Assembly (NCBI RefSeq): GCF_001279525.1
Contig: NZ_LGDY01000089.1
Location: 1 to 64,000 of the forward strand
DNA: 64,000 nucleotides
Direction of reading: 5' to 3'
Source of the DNA: Nocardia sp. NRRL S-836
Lineage (GTDB): Bacteria > Actinomycetota > Actinomycetes > Mycobacteriales > Pseudonocardiaceae
The notes under the pieces were generated by a model. The model did not search any database. It saw only the letters and a program-made list of their open reading frames with translations, and was not told the origin of the DNA. The translations under genes and the position numbers were made by a program. Positions 58,358 to 64,000 of this stretch are shown one piece after another (the stretch's first letter is position 1; the number at the start of each line of letters is the position of its first letter).

Positions 58358-59462
58358 TCCGTTCCAGCGCCTGGTCGACCTCGTCGGGAGTGACGAAGTA
58401 GTGCGGGGAGGCCCGCACTACCTCGTCCAGGCCACGGCGGGTCATGTCGATCAGCGTGGACGCGCTCTGGGACACGGTCACGGCCACCCGCTGCTCCCAG
58501 AGCCGGTCCTTCAGCTCCATCGGCGGCACCCGCTCGCTCGTGAACGTGACGATGCCCGACTGCCGCTCACCGAGGTCGTGCACGGTGATGCCGGGCAGGT
58601 CCGCGAGCCCGTCGCGCAAGCGCTTGGCACGGGCGGTGACCTCGGCCTCGATCACGTCGAGCCCCTTGGCCAGCGCGTACTTCACGGCGGCGATCAGCCC
58701 GAGCCGGTCGGCGACGCTGTACTCCCACAGCTCGAACCACCGCGCGTCGTCGCGCGGCCGGTACTCGGTGCGGCCGGTCCACTCGGCACCGCTGTGGTCG
58801 AACAGCCGCGGCCGCAGCCTCTCCCGCACGGCGTCCCTCACGACGAGCGCGCCCGTGCCGCGCGGTCCGCGCAGCCACTTGCGGCCGGTGCAGACGAGCA
58901 GGTCGTAGTCGAGGCCGCGCAGGTCGAGCTGGCCCGTGGACTGGCACGCGTCGAGCAGCACCAGCGCGCCGACCTCGTGCGCCTTCGCGGTCACCTCGTT
59001 CACCGGGTTGACCAGGCCGCCGTTCGTGGGCACGTGCACCAGCGAGACCAGCTTGACCCGTTCGTCGAGCTCCAGCGCGCCGACGTCGACCTGGCCGTGC
59101 CGGTCGGAGCGCATGACCTCGACCGTCGCGCCGGTCTCCTCCGCGCGGCGCAGCATCGGGACCGCGTTGCCGCCGTACTCGACCTCCGTGACCAGCACGC
59201 GGTCGCCCTTCGCCAGCGGAACGGCGTCGAACGCGGTGAGCCACGAGCGGGTGGCGCTGTCGGTGAACGCGATCTCGGTGGGCGCCACGCCGAACAGCTC
59301 GGCGAGCACGCCGTAGCCGGCTTCCAGGTCGTCACGGCGTTCCGCGGCGGCCCGGTAGCCGCCGATCTCGGTCTCCCGCCGCAGGTGCCCGACCACCTCG
59401 TCCACGACGCAGGCGGGCGGGATGGACGAACCGGCGCTGTCGAGGAAGATCAGGTCGCTCAC
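58341..59462 (-). CDS. Class V aminotransferase-fold PLP enzyme
   Basis: A 373-residue member of the cysteine desulfurase/isopenicillin N epimerase superfamily. It starts LIFLDSAGSSIPP, has the PLP-binding VLLDACQSTGQLD (Asp about 174) and the Schiff-base Lys in CTGRKWLRGPRGTG (about 200). No Cys-containing desulfurase loop is evident, so a lyase or epimerase activity, for example EgtE-like, is as possible as desulfuration. GTG 59462 fits the family start. The substrate is unknown. Confidence 0.82.
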   Translation of the reverse strand: MSDLIFLDSAGSSIPPACVVDEVVGHLRRETEIGGYRAAAERRDDLEAGYGVLAELFGVAPTEIAFTDSATRSWLTAFDAVPLAKGDRVLVTEVEYGGNAVPMLRRAEETGATVEVMRSDRHGQVDVGALELDERVKLVSLVHVPTNGGLVNPVNEVTAKAHEVGALVLLDACQSTGQLDLRGLDYDLLVCTGRKWLRGPRGTGALVVRDAVRERLRPRLFDHSGAEWTGRTEYRPRDDARWFELWEYSVADRLGLIAAVKYALAKGLDVIEAEVTARAKRLRDGLADLPGITVHDLGERQSGIVTFTSERVPPMELKDRLWEQRVAVTVSQSASTLIDMTRRGLDEVVRASPHYFVTPDEVDQALERISRSG

Positions 59463-59560
59463 CCGCCCCACTCTGCCACCACCCGTGGGCGCGAGGGCCC
59501 GGTTCCGGACCGGCAACCCCGGGGCCGTGGTGCGTGCGCTGCGGAAATAGGCTCTGCGCC

Positions 59561-60052
59561 ATGGTGGAGATCCCCTACGGCAAGCGCATGCGGCCGCGGT
59601 ACTGGCGGTTCCTGATCATCACGGCGGTCGGGATCGGGCTGGTCGCGTTCGCGCTGCACGTCTGGTGGCTGCAGGTCGTGCTGCTGCTGGTCGGGGTGCT
59701 GAACCTGGTCGTGTGCGTGGGTGCCCTGTACGTGCTGCACAAGCAGCCGCACTCGGTGTCCGGCGACGAGCTGCGGCTGCGGCAGCTCGGGTTCTTCGAC
59801 TGGCGGCTGCCGACCGCGGACCTGGCCGCGGCGCAGGTCGCCGAGCGCGGTCACCAGGGCCGGCGCACCGTCGAGGTGGTCGGGGACGCGGTCGTCATCC
59901 AGTCGCTGGCCAAGACGAACGTGTCGGTGCCGTTCCGCGAGCCGCAGCTGGTCGACCTCGGCCGGACCGGGGCGAAGCAGGTGCGGCGGGTGGAGTTCTG
60001 GGCGGACGACCCGGAAGCGGCCGTGCGCGAGATCAACGCACGCCTCACTTAG
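59561..60052 (+). CDS. Hypothetical membrane protein
   Basis: A 163-residue protein with two N-terminal transmembrane helices (about 18-62) and a soluble C-terminal domain that looks PH-like or beta-rich (DELRLRQLGFFDWRLP, then VQ/VVIQSLAKTNVSVPF). No family name can be given. TAGGCT (59548-59553) 7 bases before the ATG suggests a leaderless mRNA. It converges on the binding-protein gene with an 8-base overlap. Confidence 0.75.
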   Translation: MVEIPYGKRMRPRYWRFLIITAVGIGLVAFALHVWWLQVVLLLVGVLNLVVCVGALYVLHKQPHSVSGDELRLRQLGFFDWRLPTADLAAAQVAERGHQGRRTVEVVGDAVVIQSLAKTNVSVPFREPQLVDLGRTGAKQVRRVEFWADDPEAAVREINARLT

Positions 60053-61547
60053 GTTCCCACCGCTCGATGTTCCACCACGGGCCCCACGACAGCGCGCCGT
60101 AGGAGTTCGGGTCGACCACGGGCTGGTAGCCGTTCCACGAGTCGCGCAGCACGTACGCGTGCTCGGGGAACACCAGCACGGTCATCGTCGGCACGGCCGC
60201 GTACGCCTGCTGGAAGAGCTTGTAGGCCACCGCGCGCTGGGCCGGGTCGATGAGCTTGCGGCCGTTCTCCAGCGCGGCGTCAGCGGCCGGGCTGCCCTGG
60301 CCGCGCAGGCCGTAGAGCATCAGGTCCGGGTCGAACGGCGAGCCCTCGCCCGACAGCAGCGCGTCCTGGCCGATGCGCGGCCGGATCGCCTCCCACGACA
60401 GGCCCGCGAGCTGCACCTCCACGCCGACGGCCTTGGCGTCGGCGGCGAACGCGGTGGCGAGGTCGGCGCGCAGGTCGTCGCCGAGCGGGTACATCAGCGT
60501 GAAGCGGGCGGCCACGCCCTCGCGGACCCGGATGCCGTCGGGTCCGGGCACCCAGCCCGCGGCGTCGAGCTGGCGGGCGGCCTCGGTCTTGTCGTAGCGG
60601 AACTTCACCGTCGGGTCGAAGTCCTCCGCGAGCGCGTCCGGCACCGGTGTGAAGCCGACGGTGCCCTTGCCCTCCAGCAGGCTGTCGATCATGCCCTGGC
60701 GGTTGACCGCGTAGTTCAGCGCGAGCCGGATGCCGGCGTTGCCGGTGACCGGGTGGCCCGCCGGCAGCGCGACGGCCCGGTAGTCGGCGCTGCGGTGGTA
60801 CTGCACCCGCAGTCCCGACCGGTTGGCGAACCCGGCGGCCAGCTTGGGCGGCAGCACCGTGCCGTCGAACTCGCCGTCCTGCATGCGGCGCACGCGCTGG
60901 TTGTCGTCGGTGACGAAGACGACGGTCAGCCGCTTGATCTTCGGCGCGCCGCCGAAGTAGCCCTCGTTGGCCGCCAGCAGCAGCCGGTCGCCCTTCTTCC
61001 AGTCCACGACCTTGTACGGGCCGGTGCCGACGGGCTGCCCGTTCGGGTTCGCCTGCTCGCTCGGGAGGATGCCGAGCACGAGCAGGTGCGGGAACGCGGC
61101 GTGCTGCTGGTTGAGCTGGAACCGGACGGTGGACGGGTCGAGCCGCTCGACGGTCTTCAGCGTGGCGAACCGGTCCCTGACCTGGCTCTGCAGCGCGGCG
61201 GTGTAGGTCGCGACGACGTCCTCGGCGCCGAACGTGCTGCCGTCGGTGAACTTCACGTCACCGCGCAGCTTCACCGTCCAGCTCAGCCCGTCCGGCGCGG
61301 GCTGGGGCAGGTCGGCGGCCAGCTGCGGCGCGAGCGAGCCGTCCTGGCGGTGCTCGACGAGCCCGTCGTAGATCTTCGACACGCCCTGCGCGCCGTAACC
61401 GAGCAGCGGGTTCAGCGTCGTCGGCTCGTCGCGGTCGGCGAGCACGATCGACGTGCCGTTCGCCCCACCGTCCGGGCTGGGGGCGGCGGTCTCCGTGCAG
61501 CCCGCGAGGACCAGCAACGCGACGAGGAGCAGTGGGTAACGCGACAC
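60045..61547 (-). CDS. Oligopeptide-type ABC transporter substrate-binding lipoprotein
   Basis: A 500-residue SBP_bac_5 (OppA/DppA) binding protein. The signal ends in a lipobox LVLAGC, with Cys about 17 from GTG 61547, so the protein would be anchored by Lgt. The body shows EPTTLNPLLGYG, a YDGLVE segment, LRGDVKFTDGSTFGAEDVVATY and the C-terminal RAVAYKLFQQAYA region. No permease or ATPase genes are next to it. The start at 61547 is favoured over 61580 because TAGGGT (61561-61556) lies 8 bases upstream. Confidence 0.88.
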   Translation of the reverse strand: MSRYPLLLVALLVLAGCTETAAPSPDGGANGTSIVLADRDEPTTLNPLLGYGAQGVSKIYDGLVEHRQDGSLAPQLAADLPQPAPDGLSWTVKLRGDVKFTDGSTFGAEDVVATYTAALQSQVRDRFATLKTVERLDPSTVRFQLNQQHAAFPHLLVLGILPSEQANPNGQPVGTGPYKVVDWKKGDRLLLAANEGYFGGAPKIKRLTVVFVTDDNQRVRRMQDGEFDGTVLPPKLAAGFANRSGLRVQYHRSADYRAVALPAGHPVTGNAGIRLALNYAVNRQGMIDSLLEGKGTVGFTPVPDALAEDFDPTVKFRYDKTEAARQLDAAGWVPGPDGIRVREGVAARFTLMYPLGDDLRADLATAFAADAKAVGVEVQLAGLSWEAIRPRIGQDALLSGEGSPFDPDLMLYGLRGQGSPAADAALENGRKLIDPAQRAVAYKLFQQAYAAVPTMTVLVFPEHAYVLRDSWNGYQPVVDPNSYGALSWGPWWNIERWEPK

Positions 61548-61555
61548 AGTCCGCG

Positions 61556-61565
61556 ACCCTACAGT
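61556..61565. promoter_or_regulatory. Overlapping divergent -10 elements
   Basis: TAGGGT on the minus strand (61561-61556) and TACAGT on the plus strand (61560-61565) share two base pairs. Each ends 7-8 bases before the start codon of its gene (61547 minus, 61573 plus). The two leaderless promoters must exclude each other. Confidence 0.55.
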
Positions 61566-61572
61566 GGTGCTC

Positions 61573-62346
61573 ATGCGCATCGCCGTGAGTCAGATCAGCT
61601 CCACCACCGACCCCCGGTCCAACCTGGAGCTCGTCCGCGACGCGGTGCGCAGGGCCGACGGCGCGCGGGTGGTCCTGCTGCCCGAGGCGACGATGTGCCG
61701 CTTCGGCGTGCCGCTGGGCCCGGTCGCGGAACCGCTGGACGGCCCGTGGGCCTCCGCCGTGCACGAGATCGCCGCCGCGCACGACGTGGTGGTCGTGGCG
61801 GGCATGTTCACACCGTCCGGCGACCGGGTGGCGAACACGATGCTGGTGACCGGCCCGGACGTGCACACCGGCTACGACAAGATCCACCTGTTCGACGCCT
61901 TCGGGTTCCAGGAGTCGCGCACGGTCGCCCCCGGTTCGGACGTGGTGACATTCGACGTCGACGGCGTCACGCTGGGCGTGGCCACCTGCTACGACATCCG
62001 CTTCCCGGCGCTGTTCACGGCGCTGGCGGACAAGGGCGCGTCGGCGGTGCTGGTCGGTGCGTCGTGGGGCGCCGGGCCGGGCAAGAAGGAACAGTGGGAG
62101 CTCCTGGTGCGAGCGCGCGCGTTGGACTGCACGTCGTTCATCGTGGCGTGCGGCCAGGCCTACCCCGGCGACCTGGGTTCGTCGGCGCCGACCGGCATCG
62201 GCCACTCGACCGTCGCCAGCCCGTTCGGGGAGGTCGTGCTCCAGCTGTCCGACCGGCCGGAGGTGGCGGTGGCCGACCTCGACCTGGCGTCGGTGGAACA
62301 GGCACGCGAGGTGCTGCCGGTGCTGGCCAACCGACGGCTACGTTGA
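61573..62346 (+). CDS. Nitrilase-superfamily carbon-nitrogen hydrolase
   Basis: A 257-residue cytoplasmic amidase. The Glu-Lys-Cys triad is complete: LLPEATMC (Glu about 41), YDKIHLFD (Lys about 101) and VATCYDIRFP (Cys about 139). It is closest in style to the omega-amidase/deaminated-glutathione amidase branch, but the substrate is not certain. It is divergent from a peptide-binding lipoprotein and is followed 5 bases later by a cupin gene. Confidence 0.9.
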   Translation: MRIAVSQISSTTDPRSNLELVRDAVRRADGARVVLLPEATMCRFGVPLGPVAEPLDGPWASAVHEIAAAHDVVVVAGMFTPSGDRVANTMLVTGPDVHTGYDKIHLFDAFGFQESRTVAPGSDVVTFDVDGVTLGVATCYDIRFPALFTALADKGASAVLVGASWGAGPGKKEQWELLVRARALDCTSFIVACGQAYPGDLGSSAPTGIGHSTVASPFGEVVLQLSDRPEVAVADLDLASVEQAREVLPVLANRRLR

Positions 62347-62351
62347 GTTCC

Positions 62352-62759
62352 ATGCGCCTCGTCACGGCCGTGGTGGCCGCGTTGTTGTTGTTCTCCGGCG
62401 TCGCCTCGGCAACGCCTTCGCGCGGCGTGACCGCGCACGTCATCGCCCAGTGGTCGGCCGCCGGCCGCGACTACACGTTGCGGGAGCTCACCATCGACCC
62501 CGGCGGCAGCACCGGCTGGCACAACCACGACGGCACGGTGTACGCCGTGGTGAAGGCGGGCGTGCTGACCAGGACGCTGGGCGACTGCACCACGACGTTC
62601 GTGCACCACCGCGGCGACGTCCTCGTGGAGGAACCGAACCACGTGCACATCGGCCGCAACCTCGGCACCGCGCCGATGGTGCTGGAGGTGCTGTACGTCA
62701 ACCCCGCGGGCACGCCGTTGTCGCGCGACGAGCCGAACCCGGGCTGCTCGTTCGACTGA
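62352..62759 (+). CDS. Secreted cupin-domain protein
   Basis: A 135-residue protein with a signal peptide (VTAVVAALLLFSGVASATP) and a single cupin fold. Cupin motif 1 GSTGWHNHDGTVYAV carries two His and is followed by motif 2 around PNHVHIGRN. It can bind a metal; the reaction is unknown. Two Cys residues could form a disulfide outside the membrane. It starts 5 bases after the nitrilase gene, so they are one transcript. Confidence 0.83.
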   Translation: MRLVTAVVAALLLFSGVASATPSRGVTAHVIAQWSAAGRDYTLRELTIDPGGSTGWHNHDGTVYAVVKAGVLTRTLGDCTTTFVHHRGDVLVEEPNHVHIGRNLGTAPMVLEVLYVNPAGTPLSRDEPNPGCSFD

Positions 62760-62782
62760 GCCACCTGCGTTAGGTTCCTGCC

Positions 62783-63202
62783 GTGGCTTTCTCGCAGGAC
62801 CAGGCACGACACCGGTTCGCCGGCGCACGGGTCGCCCGGCTGGCGACGACCGACGCGAGGTCGGTCCCGCACCTCGTGCCGGTCACCTTCGCGGTGCACG
62901 ACGACGTCGTGGTCTTCGCCGTCGACCACAAGCCGAAGACCACGACGAGCTTGAAGCGGTTGCACAACATCGAAGCCAACCCACGGGTGTCCTTGCTCGT
63001 GGACGAGTACGACGAGGACTGGTCCCGGCTGTGGTGGGTTCGCGCGGATGGTGTCGCGCGAGTGCCGGTCGAAGACGAGGAGCGGAGCCGCACGCTCGGC
63101 TGGTTGTGTGCGAAGTACCCCCAGTACCGGGGGAACGTTCCCGCCGGACCGGTGGTCTGGGTCGACGTGCAGGCGTGGCGTGGCTGGTCGTTCACGCCTT
63201 GA
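62783..63202 (+). CDS. PPOX-class F420-dependent oxidoreductase (TIGR03668 type)
   Basis: A 139-residue split-barrel protein. The N-terminus FAGARVARLATTDARSVPHLVPVTFAV and the middle KTTTSLKRLHNIEANPRVSLLVD, then DWSRLWWVRADGVARV, match the TIGR03668 group linked to coenzyme F420. It likely reduces or oxidises a small substrate with F420. TAGGTT 6 bases before the GTG indicates a leaderless mRNA. It is the second PPOX protein of the window and not a close paralogue of the first. Confidence 0.87.
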   Translation: MAFSQDQARHRFAGARVARLATTDARSVPHLVPVTFAVHDDVVVFAVDHKPKTTTSLKRLHNIEANPRVSLLVDEYDEDWSRLWWVRADGVARVPVEDEERSRTLGWLCAKYPQYRGNVPAGPVVWVDVQAWRGWSFTP

Positions 63203-63455
63203 ACGTCCCGCGCCCGAAGGCGTTCCGCCGAGCACCATCTGGAATGCGGCCTGACGGTGCGTCGAGACGGCCTCGGCTACACCTCCGAGTTGCCGGCCGG
63301 CAGCGACGGGCGATGCGCGAACTGCTGTGCCAGGCGTGTGCGGGGCCGGCTGATCGAATCTTGGAGGGCGTCCTCTGGTTGATGCGGGAGCTGCGCGGGT
63401 GCGGCTTCGACTGAGCGCTTGACCTCAAGCTAGGTCGAGCTCCCAGGATCGGGGC

Positions 63456-63887
63456 ATGACACTTCCACAGCTGCCCTCGTTCGTCCGCGACCGCCACGAC
63501 CTCGACGGCTACGCGCTCTACCGCTCCGGCGGCCCGCGCGACGACCGGGAGCCGGGCTGCGTCGTGCTCGTCACGGTCGACACCGAGGACGAGGCCACCG
63601 CCCGCGGCTGGGTGGACGCGGTGTTCGCCGCGCTCGCCAGCGAGCCGAACCCGCACCCCGGTGGGATCTCTGCGGCGTTCCACATCCGCGCGGACGGCAA
63701 GCGGGTGGTCAACTACGCGGAGTGGGTCAGTGCGGCCGACCACGAGGACGCCGTGTCCCGCACGCCGCGGGGCGGGGTCGGGTCCGAGACCGCCGACTGG
63801 AAGCGGGTGGTGGAGTTCCCCGGCGTCCAGCACGGCGGTTTCGTCCGCTACGCGCCGCTAGCGAAGGTCCAGGCCGAGGTCGAGTGA
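63456..63887 (+). CDS. Antibiotic-biosynthesis-monooxygenase-like (ABM) protein
   Basis: A 143-residue protein of probable dimeric alpha-beta barrel type. The segments [25 protein letters not shown] and [29 protein letters not shown] have the ABM pattern (strand, helix, His-strand, W). ABM proteins bind small aromatic or haem-like ligands; no activity can be claimed. A GGATCGGGG stretch before the ATG may be the ribosome binding site. Its end overlaps nadC by 30 bases. Confidence 0.7.
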   Translation: MTLPQLPSFVRDRHDLDGYALYRSGGPRDDREPGCVVLVTVDTEDEATARGWVDAVFAALASEPNPHPGGISAAFHIRADGKRVVNYAEWVSAADHEDAVSRTPRGGVGSETADWKRVVEFPGVQHGGFVRYAPLAKVQAEVE

Positions 63888-64000
63888 CGGGCTGGAGTGC
63901 GTGAGACCGCCGACCGCGAGGTAGTCGACGCCGGTCTCGGCGTACCGGCGGGCCACGTCCAGCGTGAGTCCGCCGGACGCCTCCAGCAGCACGCCGTCCG
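63858..64000 (-). CDS. nadC: Nicotinate-nucleotide pyrophosphorylase, C-terminal end (partial)
   Basis: Only the last 47 codons are in the window. They read [33 protein letters not shown] and end LDLGLDLR, the characteristic C-terminus of quinolinate phosphoribosyltransferase, which makes nicotinate mononucleotide in NAD synthesis. The stop is the TAG at 63860-63858. Its position just upstream of hisD matches the nadC-hisD neighbourhood of other actinobacteria. Confidence 0.85.
   Translation of the reverse strand, partial: DGVLLEASGGLTLDVARRYAETGVDYLAVGGLTHSSPSLDLGLDLR

Noticed and set aside
59721..62759. Plus-strand open frame of 1012 codons
   Set aside because: Most of it runs opposite the peptide-binding lipoprotein and out of frame with the nitrilase gene. 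Only its last 135 codons, the cupin protein, have a signal peptide and motifs.

Overview
This window is about 73% G+C, with G or C at most third codon positions. It reads as chromosomal DNA of a filamentous actinomycete, most likely Pseudonocardiaceae (Lentzea, Saccharothrix or Amycolatopsis type). That placement is inferred from gene content: XRE/DUF397 pairs, SARP regulators, F420-type PPOX proteins, PriA instead of TrpF, and proteins resembling that family. Positions 1 and 64000 both cut through genes. No rRNA, tRNA, insertion sequence, prophage or CRISPR array was seen.

The backbone is a primary-metabolism locus. Read from the right on the minus strand it runs nadC, hisD-hisC-hisB, hisH, priA, hisF-hisI, trpE-trpC-trpB-trpA, lgt, gltB-gltD, pyk, tesB. 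From memory, Mycobacterium tuberculosis (nadC to tesB) and Streptomyces (with gltBD) keep much the same order. trpD, trpF, hisG and hisE are not here; PriA normally does both the HisA and TrpF steps.

Accessory genes are spliced into this backbone. Region by region: 1-4.6 kb holds a large SARP regulator and an XRE/DUF397 pair divergent from a small cysteine protein. 4.9-12.9 kb holds a SulP-carbonic anhydrase fusion, PBP4-type dacB, gnd, an Lrp/LysE pair and two Uma2 paralogues. 13-18.3 kb holds tesB, pyk and a helicase-C-like/WYL-like protein. 18.3-24.6 kb holds a NACHT NTPase, a DRGH nuclease and a split carbonic anhydrase/SulP operon. 24.9-36 kb holds gltBD, a DctA symporter, an orphan TAXI binding lipoprotein, a two-component system and lgt. 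37-44.6 kb holds an FAD monooxygenase, Uma2, the trp genes and a TetR regulator. 44.6-57 kb holds the his genes, interrupted by a Clp-N regulator, two unknown genes, a split transketolase facing soxR, a repeat-rich gap and kptA. 57-64 kb holds secreted M14 peptidase, a PLP enzyme, an oligopeptide-binding lipoprotein, nitrilase, cupin, PPOX, an ABM-like protein and the end of nadC.

Two regulatory themes stand out. First, about twenty genes have a TANNNT -10 hexamer ending 6 to 8 bases before the start codon and no Shine-Dalgarno, the signature of leaderless mRNAs. Second, several short divergent spacers carry clear dyads over promoter elements: soxR/transketolase (two 19-bp-spacer promoters), the Clp-N gene (two 17-bp palindromes covering -35 and -10), trpE/tetR, lrp/lysE and XRE.
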